64,000 nt of DNA, taken from positions 434,001 to 498,000 of the forward strand of contig NZ_JACHEH010000001.1 in assembly GCF_014201415.1 (NCBI RefSeq), given 5' to 3'. The stretch comes from Chelatococcus composti. GTDB lineage: Bacteria; Pseudomonadota; Alphaproteobacteria; Rhizobiales; Beijerinckiaceae. The notes beneath the pieces were generated by a model, which worked only from the letters and a program-made list of their open reading frames with translations, had not been told where the DNA came from and made no database searches. The translations under genes were made by a program, and so were the position numbers. Below, piece by piece: positions 1-7,494 of this stretch (the first letter of the stretch is position 1; each line of letters begins with the position of its first letter).

Positions 1-342
1 GAGCCCAGCGAAGTGGCGGATGAAGGCGATGGAATAATCCACCTCCTGCGCGGCTTCGACGCGCGGCTTGCCCTGTTCGGCGACCATCGTGTCGATGAAG
101 TCCTGCCGCCGTTCTTCCACGGCGTCGGCGAGAGCCTTCAAGAGATCGCTTCGTGCATCCCACTCCAGCGCGTCCCAGGCCGGCTGGGCCCTCTTCGCAG
201 CCTCAATGGCCGCTTCCGCCTGCCGGCGAGACGCGCGTGCCACCGTCGCAAACACTTCGCCCGTGGCCGGGTTGACCACGTCGAGGGTGTAGTCACCGGC
301 CACGAGTTCCCCGTCGATGAGGAGTCTTGATCCGAATGTCAT
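1..342 (-). CDS. Aldehyde dehydrogenase, N-terminal part (cut by window start)
   Basis: The reverse strand reads open from an ATG at 342 to base 1 (114 codons) and continues outside the window. The protein begins MTFGSRLLIDGEL and has the NPATGE motif at residues 24-29, followed by an amphipathic helix region and a segment with AQPAWDAL-like and EQGKP motifs, which is the usual start of an NAD(P)-dependent aldehyde dehydrogenase (oxidises aldehydes to acids). The NAD-binding glycine motif and catalytic Cys/Glu lie beyond the window, so substrate cannot be judged; the EQGKP style suggests the succinate-semialdehyde or gamma-aminobutyraldehyde branch. The forward-strand open frame over the same bases is its antisense shadow. 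The next gene upstream, at 400-867, is on the same strand, so they may be co-transcribed. Confidence 0.85.
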   Translation of the reverse strand, partial: MTFGSRLLIDGELVAGDYTLDVVNPATGEVFATVARASRRQAEAAIEAAKRAQPAWDALEWDARSDLLKALADAVEERRQDFIDTMVAEQGKPRVEAAQEVDYSIAFIRHFAGL

Positions 343-399
343 GGGTATAGCTCCAGTTGAAGAGCCAGCTTCGGTCCGGTCGGGAGGACGGGAGCCGGG

Positions 400-867
400 T
401 TATTCGTCCTGGGAGGGAAGACCGCTGCCGTGCTCGCGGATGATGCGCCATCCGTTGGCGGATCGGCGCCAAACGAGGCTCGAAAGCGTGTGCGCCCGGC
501 CTTCCTCGCCTTCTGCAGTCACGAAGGAGGTGATGAACTGGACGCTTGTGACGGCGAGGTCGGACGACACGAGCGTGCTCGGGCGTCCCACAAGGATGTT
601 TGTGAGGCGCCGCATGCGCGGAATGACCTCGTCCCAGATCGCGGCATACTGGGCGACATTTCTGTTAACGCGCCGCTTCTGGTCGAAATCGTCGAAGAAC
701 TGGGTTCCCTCGGATGACCAGTCGTAGAAGCGTTCGAGGCGCTCGCGGAAGTCGAAAGGCGCTTCCGGGGTATGTCGCCAGCCTGTCTCGACCCAATCCT
801 GGACGAGATTATTTAGTATAATGATGTCAGATTGTGAGTTTTGGATATCCGTCGTATGTATGTTCAT
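400..867 (-). CDS. NTF2-like (SnoaL/DUF4440-type) protein
   Basis: A 155-residue soluble protein with no signal peptide. The layout is that of the NTF2-like fold: an N-terminal helix (LVQDWVETGWR), a helix with FYDWSSEG, then strands ending in a conserved-looking VWRRSANGWRIIREHGS segment. This closing 'W.....GWRI...H.S' pattern is typical of DUF4440/SnoaL-like proteins, which include ketosteroid isomerase-like enzymes and unassigned small-molecule binders. It lies 57 bp upstream of the aldehyde dehydrogenase on the same strand and is divergent from the LysR gene at 1090, so it may be a target of that regulator. The function is not known; assignment is by fold pattern only. Confidence 0.7.
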   Translation of the reverse strand: MNIHTTDIQNSQSDIIILNNLVQDWVETGWRHTPEAPFDFRERLERFYDWSSEGTQFFDDFDQKRRVNRNVAQYAAIWDEVIPRMRRLTNILVGRPSTLVSSDLAVTSVQFITSFVTAEGEEGRAHTLSSLVWRRSANGWRIIREHGSGLPSQDE

Positions 868-1089
868 CGTTCTTGTCCTTGTGCGTTAGAAGCATGACGG
901 TGATATCTGAACGCCTTTGCATCCCGTCACCGAGCATATGGCTGCGGACGCACGTGGGATAAGAGCGAAGAAACTGATCTCGTTGTTCGTATAGAATGAA
1001 TAATCGCCGGAGCACGCGCGCATGGTGCAATCCGTGCGCCGCTAGTCGCGGCGCACCAGGGCCGGATCGGCAGGGCGGGGAATGAAAAG

Positions 1090-1995
1090 ATGGATCGGCT
1101 TCAGGCGATGGAAACGTTCACGCTCGTCGTGGAGACAGGAGGCTTCAAGCGCGCTGCCGAAACGCTCCGTATCCTGCCCTCAACGGTGACCAAGACCATC
1201 AAGGATCTGGAGGCGCATCTCGGTGTCCAGCTGCTCAACAGGACGACCCGGGCGGTCAGCGTCACCGACGCGGGGTTGCGCTATTACGAGAGCTGCAAGG
1301 CCATCCTGCGTGACATCGAGGCCGCGGAGGGGGAGGTGGCCGGCCGGGGCGGCACGATCCGGGGAACCGTGCGCGTCGGTACAACGCCCACGCTCGCGCG
1401 CCACGTCATCATTCCGGCGCTTCCGCAGTTCGCGGCGCGGCATCCGGGCATCTACATCGACCTGCACCTGAGCGATGCGGTGATCGATCTTGTTCATGAG
1501 GGGGTCGACTGTGTCATCAGGGCCGGTGAGCCACAGCTGTCAAACCTCGTGCTCCGGCGGCTCGCCCGTTTCCCGTGGTACGTGTGCGCGTCGCCCGCCT
1601 ATCTGCGGCGATACGGCGAACCGCGGAGCCTGGCCGACCTGCAGGCTCATCTGGCCGTGGGCTACGCCGACAGTCGCAGGAGCCGCTCCACGAACTGGAC
1701 GTTCCGGGACGGCGATGAGACTGTCATCGTGTCGATGAAGGACAGTATCACCGTGGATGACACGGATGCATATGTCGCCGCGGGAGTGGCAGGGCTGGGC
1801 CTCATCCGCGCGGGGAGCTTCGTGGTGCGTGAGCATCTGGCCGAGGGGCGCTTGGTCAGGCTTCTGGCCCATGCGGAGCCATCGACCGACCCGTTGTCGG
1901 CGCTCTATCCGCAAAGCCGCCATCTTTCGCCGGCCGTTCGCGCTTTCGTTGACTGGAGTGTGGAGGTCATCGGCCGGGAGGCGAGAGGCTGGTAG
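1090..1995 (+). CDS. LysR-family transcriptional regulator
   Basis: A 301-residue protein of normal LysR length. The N-terminal winged helix-turn-helix (about residues 1-60) has the AAETLRILPSTVTKTIKDLE recognition region followed by LGVQLLNRTTR, and the effector-binding domain starts around residue 90 with TVRVGTTPTLARHVIIPALP. The CrgA/PecT-type subgroup is likely from the LNRTTRAVSVTDAG stretch. It is divergent from the NTF2-like gene across a 222-bp gap and points away from the reverse-strand DoxX gene downstream. LysR proteins usually control the divergent neighbour, so the NTF2-like/aldehyde dehydrogenase pair is the likely target. The effector is unknown. Confidence 0.9.
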   Translation: MDRLQAMETFTLVVETGGFKRAAETLRILPSTVTKTIKDLEAHLGVQLLNRTTRAVSVTDAGLRYYESCKAILRDIEAAEGEVAGRGGTIRGTVRVGTTPTLARHVIIPALPQFAARHPGIYIDLHLSDAVIDLVHEGVDCVIRAGEPQLSNLVLRRLARFPWYVCASPAYLRRYGEPRSLADLQAHLAVGYADSRRSRSTNWTFRDGDETVIVSMKDSITVDDTDAYVAAGVAGLGLIRAGSFVVREHLAEGRLVRLLAHAEPSTDPLSALYPQSRHLSPAVRAFVDWSVEVIGREARGW

Positions 1996-2040
1996 TCGCA
2001 GGTCGCGCGTTGCCGCCGTCGGGGAGATCTCTGCCGGCGA

Positions 2041-2616
2041 TCAGAACTCGCGCCGGATCACGAGCCGGTCGATCGAGAAGGGACCTCCGCCAAAGGCGGC
2101 GATGAGACCGGCGCCGGCGGCCCAGAACGTCGAGTTGAACACCGCCTTCTCCTGCACCTCCATCAGAAACGCGTGCCCTCCATCGACCAGGAGGCGTTGC
2201 TGGCCCGCCTGTGTCAGGTAGTGGGAGGCGTTCGACAGGAATCTCAGGCCCTCGGCGGTCAGGAACGCCTCGCCGTAGGGATGGACGGCGTGAAACCAGA
2301 GGGTGACGAGCAGCATGACCGCATTGGCAAAGGCGACGGGGCGCGTCAGCAGGCCGAGGCAGATCAGGAGCCCGCCGACGAACTGGAGCGCCGCCAGCAC
2401 CGGCGAGAACAGCCAGCCGGGATAAAGGCCGATGCTCTCCACGAAACCGGCCTGGGCCAAGGGCGCGAGGATCTTGGGCCAGCCCGCGACCACCAGATGA
2501 CCGCCGATGATGAGCCGAAAGGCGGCCCAACCGACCGGCTGGGCGACGTTGGCGTAGAAGCCAGCCATGAAGGGCAGGAAAAGGCGCTTTTCGGCGCAGA
2601 AGCTCTTTCCAGTCAT
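2041..2616 (-). CDS. DoxX-family membrane protein
   Basis: A 191-residue integral membrane protein from the ATG at 2616, which has a GAGAG ribosome-binding-like stretch about 9 bases upstream; a TTG 18 bases earlier is also possible. Four hydrophobic segments are visible, including GWAAFRLIIGGHLVVAGW, then VLAALQFVGGLLICLGLL with the DoxX-typical G.LL...G..TRP turn, then AFANAVMLLVTLWFHAVHP, and a C-terminal segment. The family includes the thiosulfate:quinone oxidoreductase small subunit DoxD and many uncharacterised proteins. It stands alone, convergent with the LysR gene at 1090 and downstream of the DUF2955 gene on the same strand after a 109-bp gap. Its partner is unknown. Confidence 0.8.
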   Translation of the reverse strand: MTGKSFCAEKRLFLPFMAGFYANVAQPVGWAAFRLIIGGHLVVAGWPKILAPLAQAGFVESIGLYPGWLFSPVLAALQFVGGLLICLGLLTRPVAFANAVMLLVTLWFHAVHPYGEAFLTAEGLRFLSNASHYLTQAGQQRLLVDGGHAFLMEVQEKAVFNSTFWAAGAGLIAAFGGGPFSIDRLVIRREF

Positions 2617-2725
2617 ATCGGATCTCTCTTGCAACTTAGGCCTGCTTTTCCTGTGCGGGATCGGCGCTGCGCGTGTGCCGCATTTCCGCCCGCGCGGGAG
2701 CGGAGCGGGCTTCGCCCACCTGCTC

Positions 2726-3736
2726 TCAGCCTTCTGTCGTCCAGCGTGTGTGGGGAAAGAGGTTGAGCGCCCGGTGCAGCAGCGAGATGAACACCAGCAT
2801 CAGTGTGATTGAGATGACCACGGATACACCGCGGTACAGCGAGTTCTGGATCATGTCGTCGGTCGGCGTGAGCAGGCCGAAGAGGATTGCGAGCGCCGTG
2901 ACGGCGGCAAAGCCCTTACCGGGGATTCCCTCGCGGGTGTGCGCCGCGCTGAACCAGATGAGGCCCACCAGGAAGGCGCAGGCAGTCAGCGGCCAGAAGC
3001 TCGAGTGACCTGAGATCGCCAGTTGGGCGAGCGTGGCATGGACCGAGCCGATGACCGAGCCGTAAAGGCGCGTGCGGCCGGCGCTCCAGATGCCGTCGTG
3101 GCTCAGCGCGAGCAGGATAAGCACGGTCGCCATCTGCGCGCTCAGCGAGTCGCTCATCTCGAACAGCTGGAAAAACGTGAACGACCCTGTTGCGCCCAGT
3201 GCGCAGAGCAGGACGATGTGGCGCCGCTGCGCCGGGGTCCGGGGTGGCGGAACGCGGGGCGCGCGGGGCTCCGCGTCCGGAAAGATGGTGAACGCCGCAT
3301 AGTACAGGGCGACGCTGCAGACGATGGAGCCGCAGGCAGCCCAGAACAGCTCCTCCCACAACATCTGCGGATAGCTGCCGTAGTGGACGAGGCCGCTGGA
3401 GATGGCCAGCGACAGGGCGCCGAACATGAAGAGCTTTCGCGGGCTGGTCATCAGCCAGAAGCAGATGCTGACGAAGCCCAGGTAGGCCGCCGTCATGACG
3501 ACGGGATGCGTGGACAGCACGGCCACCATGATGCCGGCGGCAACCATCCCCGTCGGGGCGCTGACGAGGAACTGCAGGGCGATGTGCCGGTCGAATGCCG
3601 GCGCCAGACCGATCAGGACCAGCGGGTAGACGGCGTAGTAGACGGCATAGGGCCAGGCAAGGAGCGTTGCCAGCGTCCAGCCGGCGAAGGCTCCGAACGC
3701 CATGCGGCAGGCCTGCCGCCAGTCGTTCGCGCTCAT
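2726..3736 (-). CDS. DUF2955 (FUSC-like) inner-membrane transport protein
   Basis: A 336-residue membrane protein. The chosen ATG at 3736 follows a good AAAGGA ribosome binding site and lies 13 bases after the stop of the HlyD-type gene; a longer open frame upstream only overlaps that gene. About ten hydrophobic segments come in two sets separated by a charged, proline-rich loop (residues about 155-175, PDAEPRAPRVPPPRTPAQRR). This is the DUF2955 architecture, related to the fusaric-acid-resistance/AaeB type of efflux permease. Coupled with the upstream membrane-fusion gene it should form an efflux pair for aromatic acids or similar compounds. Substrate is inferred from family resemblance only. 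Confidence 0.8.
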   Translation of the reverse strand: MSANDWRQACRMAFGAFAGWTLATLLAWPYAVYYAVYPLVLIGLAPAFDRHIALQFLVSAPTGMVAAGIMVAVLSTHPVVMTAAYLGFVSICFWLMTSPRKLFMFGALSLAISSGLVHYGSYPQMLWEELFWAACGSIVCSVALYYAAFTIFPDAEPRAPRVPPPRTPAQRRHIVLLCALGATGSFTFFQLFEMSDSLSAQMATVLILLALSHDGIWSAGRTRLYGSVIGSVHATLAQLAISGHSSFWPLTACAFLVGLIWFSAAHTREGIPGKGFAAVTALAILFGLLTPTDDMIQNSLYRGVSVVISITLMLVFISLLHRALNLFPHTRWTTEG

Positions 3737-3749
3737 GACGGGGGTCCTT

Positions 3750-4829
3750 TCAGTAGACATAGCGCACCAGGGCGAAGAGCCGGATCTGGGCCTGCGCGAG
3801 AGCGCGGGCAATGACGGAGCCGTTCGGCACGAGTTGCACGGTCGCGCGGGCACCGCTGACGAGCCTGGGCGGGGCGTCGAGGCTCACGTTGACGCGCACG
3901 CGCTGGGCACGCCGGATCCAGCGATCGGTTTCCACCGTCTGGGCCAGCGTGCCGTCCGCATTGACCTGCCCCTGCGCGACGCCGGCATCAATTGATGCGA
4001 CGCGTCCTGCGAATACCCGGCCGGGCAGGGCATCGAAGCTCACCAGCGCCTCGTCGCCGACGCCAACCCGGGTCAGGGCCTTCTCCCGAAAATCGGCCGC
4101 AATGATCGGATTGAGGCCGACAACAGCGAGGACTGGAGTGCCAGGGGCGACATAATCGCCGGGACGCAGCCGCATGTTGGCAATGACGCCGTCTTCCGCC
4201 GCGACGACCCGTGTCTGCGCGAGATCGCGCCGCGCCAGGGCCAGCTTGTTGCGGGCTTCCCGCAGGTAAAGGTTGTCGGGTCCATCCTCGCCGCGCTGGA
4301 CGAGGCTGGCGCGCAGTCGCGCCTTCGCCACCTCCACGGCGGCAAGCGCCGCATCGCGTTCGGCCGCTGCAGTTTCGGCGACGCTGAGCGAGACGGCATT
4401 GCGCTTGCTCAGCTCCCACTTCCGGGTCGCCTGGCGGACGGCTTCCTCGGCCGTCGCCTTTGCACTGACGATGGCGGCACGCGCTTCGGCGATATCCGCA
4501 TCCCGCTGCTGGATCGTCTGCTTGGCTTGGTCGAGCGCCAGTTCCGCCGCATCGACGGCGATCTGGTAGCGTGTAGGGTCGATCTCGAACAGCACCTGCC
4601 CGGCCTTCACCCGCTGGTCGTTGGTGATGTGGACGCGGACGACGGTGCCGGACACTTCCGGCGCTACGCGGGTCGTGTCGTAGAGCACCCGTGCCTCGGG
4701 GGTGATCGGCATGAATTGGTCGGCCACCACGGCGTAGAGGAGCAACAAGGCTCCAGCGGCGGTTGCGGTGTAGACGCTGCGGCGGAAGCGCTGCTCCGGC
4801 GTCAGCGCGGGGCGCGTTGTATCGGTCAT
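3750..4829 (-). CDS. HlyD/EmrA-type membrane fusion protein
   Basis: A 359-residue periplasmic adaptor starting at the ATG at 4829. One N-terminal membrane anchor (TATAAGALLLLYAVVADQF, about residues 20-38) is followed by the biotinyl-lipoyl half motif (VAPEVSGTVVRVHI, then VKAGQVLFEIDP), a long coiled-coil hairpin (AELALDQAKQTI to RDLAQTRVVAAEDG) and the second lipoyl half with beta-barrel (MRLRPGDYVAPGTPVLAVV). This order is that of AaeA/EmrA-like adaptors linking an inner-membrane pump to the outer membrane. It is the first gene of an operon with the DUF2955 permease and is divergent from a LysR gene, the same layout as the aaeR-aaeAB aromatic-acid efflux locus. Confidence 0.87.
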   Translation of the reverse strand: MTDTTRPALTPEQRFRRSVYTATAAGALLLLYAVVADQFMPITPEARVLYDTTRVAPEVSGTVVRVHITNDQRVKAGQVLFEIDPTRYQIAVDAAELALDQAKQTIQQRDADIAEARAAIVSAKATAEEAVRQATRKWELSKRNAVSLSVAETAAAERDAALAAVEVAKARLRASLVQRGEDGPDNLYLREARNKLALARRDLAQTRVVAAEDGVIANMRLRPGDYVAPGTPVLAVVGLNPIIAADFREKALTRVGVGDEALVSFDALPGRVFAGRVASIDAGVAQGQVNADGTLAQTVETDRWIRRAQRVRVNVSLDAPPRLVSGARATVQLVPNGSVIARALAQAQIRLFALVRYVY

Positions 4830-4918
4830 GGCAAGTGGCGCTTTGATAGTGTCAGCCGTTGCTTGTCGCCGGCTATTTGGCTGCCCGCGCCCGACCTTGT
4901 AGCCGCAGAAATTTGCAG

Positions 4919-4945
4919 GCATCCTTCCGAAAAACGGAAGGATGC
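4919..4945 (+). promoter_or_regulatory. Perfect inverted repeat over the LysR ribosome binding site
   Basis: Eleven-base arms (GCATCCTTCCG and CGGAAGGATGC) flank a five-base AAAAA loop. The right arm contains the GGAAGG ribosome binding site and one candidate start codon (ATG 4942) of the downstream LysR gene. As RNA it would fold into a stable hairpin that hides the ribosome binding site; as DNA it is a dyad that a protein could bind. Confidence 0.75.
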
Positions 4946-4947
4946 TG

Positions 4948-5901
4948 GTGACGGACGATCTCAACGACCTGCGCTTGTTCGTGCGTATCGTCGCCGCCGG
5001 AAGCCTCTCGGAAGCGGCGCGACGCATGCAGAGCTCGCTGCCCGCCGTGAGCCGGCGCCTCGCCGCCCTGGAGGCGCGCCTCGGCGTGCGGCTGATCGAG
5101 CGCGGTCCGCGCCGCTTCACGCTGACGGAAGAGGGCAGCTTCCTGCTGGAGCGCGCCGAGGCCATTTTGCGCGACCTCGACGCCGCCGAGGCCGAGGTCA
5201 TGGCCCGCGCGAGGTATCCGCAGGGACATATGCGGATCGGCGCGCCGCTCGAAATCGGCCGGAACCGCATCGCGCCGCTGGTTGCGGAGTTCACGGCGCG
5301 CTATCCTGGCATCAGCATCGAGCTGGTGCTGAACGATGCCCACGTCGACATTCTCGAGGATGAGATCGACATTGGCATCTTTCTCGATGAGCCAAGCGAC
5401 GGAAGCCTCATCACGCGAACCCTGCTGCGCAGCCGGCGCGTGACCGTCGCATCGCCCCGGTACCTCGCAACGCACCCGCCGATCACCCGGCCTGCCGATC
5501 TTCTCCATCACGATTGCGCAAGGCTCGTGCGCGGCCGCCGGATCTTTGATCGCTGGCTGTACAGGGAGCACGGCCAGGTGCAGGATATCCGGGTCTCGGG
5601 AAGGCTGCTGTCGAACAGCGCCGAGGTGGTCCACCAGTGGGCCCTCGCCGGCGAGGCCATCGCCTACAAGGCCCTGTGGGACGTGGAGCAGGATATCCGG
5701 GCAGGAAAGCTGGTGCGCCTCCTGCAGGATTTCGAGTGCGACGAGATCAATCTTTACGCCGTCTATGCGTCGCGCTCACACCTGCCACTCCGCATGCGGC
5801 TGTTTCTCGATTTCGTCGCCGAACGGCTCCAGGCCGAATGCTGGCAGCTCACCCGTGATGCCTCCGAGCCCGGCTGGCACGCAACGCATTCCGAGATGTG
5901 A
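4948..5901 (+). CDS. LysR-family transcriptional regulator (divergent from efflux pair)
   Basis: A 317-residue LysR protein. The GTG at 4948 is preferred because the GGAAGG ribosome binding site at 4936-4941 is six bases upstream of it; an in-frame ATG at 4942 abuts that site directly. The helix-turn-helix (LSEAARRMQSSLPAVSRRLA, then LGVRLIERGPRRFTLTEEG) is in residues 1-65 and the substrate domain starts near residue 90 (GHMRIGAPLEIGRNRIAPLV). It is divergent from the HlyD/DUF2955 operon with only 118 bases between starts, so it is the probable regulator of that efflux pair, as AaeR is for aaeAB. The stop codon's last base is the first base of a repeat element. Confidence 0.9.
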   Translation: MTDDLNDLRLFVRIVAAGSLSEAARRMQSSLPAVSRRLAALEARLGVRLIERGPRRFTLTEEGSFLLERAEAILRDLDAAEAEVMARARYPQGHMRIGAPLEIGRNRIAPLVAEFTARYPGISIELVLNDAHVDILEDEIDIGIFLDEPSDGSLITRTLLRSRRVTVASPRYLATHPPITRPADLLHHDCARLVRGRRIFDRWLYREHGQVQDIRVSGRLLSNSAEVVHQWALAGEAIAYKALWDVEQDIRAGKLVRLLQDFECDEINLYAVYASRSHLPLRMRLFLDFVAERLQAECWQLTRDASEPGWHATHSEM

Positions 5902-5984
5902 ACTGCCCGCCGCAGGGGGCTGCGGCGGGCAGTTGCCTGGATTGGGGCGTCAGATGCGCGACTTGCGCAATTCGAGAATTCACA
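5901..5984 (+). repeat. Hairpin-bearing dispersed repeat, copy 1
   Basis: This 84-base stretch starts at the stop codon of the LysR gene. It opens with a perfect 15-base stem (AACTGCCCGCCGCAG, loop GGGG, then its complement) and continues with a tail ending TTGCGCAATTCGAGAATTCACA. Copy 2 at 8544-8631 has the same stem and tail with only about five substitutions and three short indels by eye, in the same orientation. The hairpin has no U-run, so it is not a classical terminator, although it could still stop transcription or protect a 3' end. Confidence 0.8.
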
Positions 5985-6176
5985 GAGGACTGAAAGCAAG
6001 GCGTCCGAGCAAGTGGATGGAACTCTTCTACGTGCAGGACGGCGCGCGTTGGTCGACCGGGATTACCGGAAACGGCCTCGCGCTCGCCTGATGAGGCAGG
6101 ATCACGGCCGCTGCGTGAGCGCTGCCATCGCAGGGGAGCTGGTGGTTTTCCTCCATCAGCTCAGAGAGAAGGGAGT

Positions 6177-6656
6177 TCACGGACCGGGACGCCGTCCACT
6201 GGACAACGCCCGGCGCTCCGCAAACAGTGCTGAAAGGGCTTGTGACGCGGCTATCGCCCGCGGGAAGCCGGCCGTGACCGTCGTCAGATAGACGATTTCC
6301 TTCAGTTCCTCTTCGCTCACCCCGACGTTGAGCGCATAGCTGGCATGGATCTTCATGAATGCGGGCTCGCCCATCGCTGCGAAGGCAGCCACCGCTGCGA
6401 GCTGGCGTGTCCGGGTATCGAGACCCGACCGCGACCAGACCTCACCCAGCGCGTATCCCCGGGTCGCATCGGCGAGGAACGGGAACTCTTCCTTCATTCG
6501 CTCGAGCGCAGGTTGGGTGGCACCGTTGTTCAGTTCCTTGACAACGCCGTCGCCGCGGCGCTGCCGTTCGTCAGCAGACTGGGCCTGAGCCGTTGCGGGA
6601 GAAGCCGCGAGCAGCAACATGACAGCAACGGCACGAGGATGAAGAGAGAAGGTCAT
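6177..6656 (-). CDS. Exported carboxymuconolactone decarboxylase-like protein
   Basis: A 159-residue protein from the ATG at 6656; a GTG at 6671 that overlaps the upstream stop codon is an alternative start. Residues 1-26 form a signal peptide (hydrophobic AVAVMLLLAASPATAQA). The mature part is a carboxymuconolactone decarboxylase/AhpD-like fold with the typical RTRQLAAVAAFAAMG and HASYALNVGVSEEELKEIVY helices. The AhpD CxxC redox pair is absent, so peroxidase activity is unlikely; the decarboxylase-type active site cannot be confirmed by eye. It is translationally coupled to the SDR gene at 6668. An exported member of this fold is less common than a cytoplasmic one. Substrate is unknown. Confidence 0.8.
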   Translation of the reverse strand: MTFSLHPRAVAVMLLLAASPATAQAQSADERQRRGDGVVKELNNGATQPALERMKEEFPFLADATRGYALGEVWSRSGLDTRTRQLAAVAAFAAMGEPAFMKIHASYALNVGVSEEELKEIVYLTTVTAGFPRAIAASQALSALFAERRALSSGRRPGP

Positions 6657-6667
6657 GGCGGCGGCTC

Positions 6668-7387
6668 TCACATTGTCGCCGTCGGACGCACGACGATCTC
6701 GCTGACGTCGACATCCTCAGGCTGCTCGATTGCGTAGCGCACCGCACGGGCGATGGCGTCAGGCTTGAGCGCTATGGCGCGGTAGGTCCGCATCAGCTCG
6801 GCGGCGGTGGGATCGGTGATCGTGTCAGCGAGTTCACTTTCCACGACGCCGGGATGGATGCAGGTGACGCGGATCCGGTCATTCTCCTGTCGCAGGCCAT
6901 CCGAGATCGCACGCACGGCAAACTTCGTCGCGCAATAGACGGCAGCCGTTGGCGAGACTGTCAGAGCACCGATCGAGGCAATATTGATGATGTGGCCCGA
7001 GCCGCGCGCCCTCATTTCCGGCAGCACGGCAGCGATACCGTAGAGCACGCCCTTGATGTTGACATCGACCATCCGGTCCCATTCGTCGACCTGGAGTGAG
7101 GACATCAACGACAGCGGCATGACGCCGGCGTTGTTGACGATCACATCGACGCGCCCGAAGGCTTCGCGGGCAGTCTCTGCAAAGGCCGAAACATCGGCGC
7201 GCTCGGTGACATCCAATCTCCGGGTCAGCGCCTCTCCGCCTCGGCTGCGAATTTCTTCGGCGAGCGCCTGAAGCCGGTCCGTTCGGCGGGCGCCGAGGAC
7301 CAGCTTCGCTCCGGCCTTGCCAAGTTCGCGAGCAATGCCGGCCCCGATGCCGCTGGATGCGCCGGTGATGAGAACCACTTTTCCCAT
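6668..7387 (-). CDS. Short-chain dehydrogenase/reductase (SDR)
   Basis: A 239-residue classical SDR that uses NAD(P)H to oxidise or reduce an alcohol/carbonyl. Visible motifs are the cofactor-binding TGASSGIG at residues 8-15, NNAG at 85-88, catalytic Ser138 (in NIASIGA) and the Tyr151-x3-Lys155 pair (YCATK). The RR after GA at residues 34-35 favours NADP(H). Sequence style is near YdfG/serine 3-dehydrogenase-like proteins, but the substrate is not determinable. It precedes the exported carboxymuconolactone-like gene on the same strand and is divergent from the LysR gene at 7495. A perfect inverted repeat covers its ribosome binding site. Confidence 0.9.
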   Translation of the reverse strand: MGKVVLITGASSGIGAGIARELGKAGAKLVLGARRTDRLQALAEEIRSRGGEALTRRLDVTERADVSAFAETAREAFGRVDVIVNNAGVMPLSLMSSLQVDEWDRMVDVNIKGVLYGIAAVLPEMRARGSGHIINIASIGALTVSPTAAVYCATKFAVRAISDGLRQENDRIRVTCIHPGVVESELADTITDPTAAELMRTYRAIALKPDAIARAVRYAIEQPEDVDVSEIVVRPTATM

Positions 7388-7395
7388 GCTGGTCT

Positions 7396-7425
7396 CCTTT
7401 CAACCTCTTCACGGCGGTTGAAAGG
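7396..7425 (-). promoter_or_regulatory. 10-bp perfect inverted repeat over the SDR ribosome binding site
   Basis: CCTTTCAACC at 7396-7405 and GGTTGAAAGG at 7416-7425 are exact complements with a 10-base gap, so the half-site centres are 20 bases apart (two helical turns). On the reverse strand the arm nearest the gene supplies the AAAGGAG ribosome binding site of the SDR gene at 7387. It could be an operator for the divergent LysR protein or another regulator, or an RNA hairpin that closes the ribosome binding site. Confidence 0.7.
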
Positions 7426-7494
7426 ACGGTAGCTGTAGGCGACTGTTGCGATAAGCCGCCCCTTGCTTCCCAGAATGGAAAGCTATTCTAACCA

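Noticed and set aside
827-1030. A 67-codon reverse frame upstream of the NTF2-like gene
   Set aside because: Overlaps the start of the NTF2-like gene, has no recognisable pattern and covers the divergent promoter region.
6013-6291. A 92-codon forward frame after the first repeat copy
   Set aside because: Overlaps the carboxymuconolactone-like gene end and carries no protein signature; probably chance.
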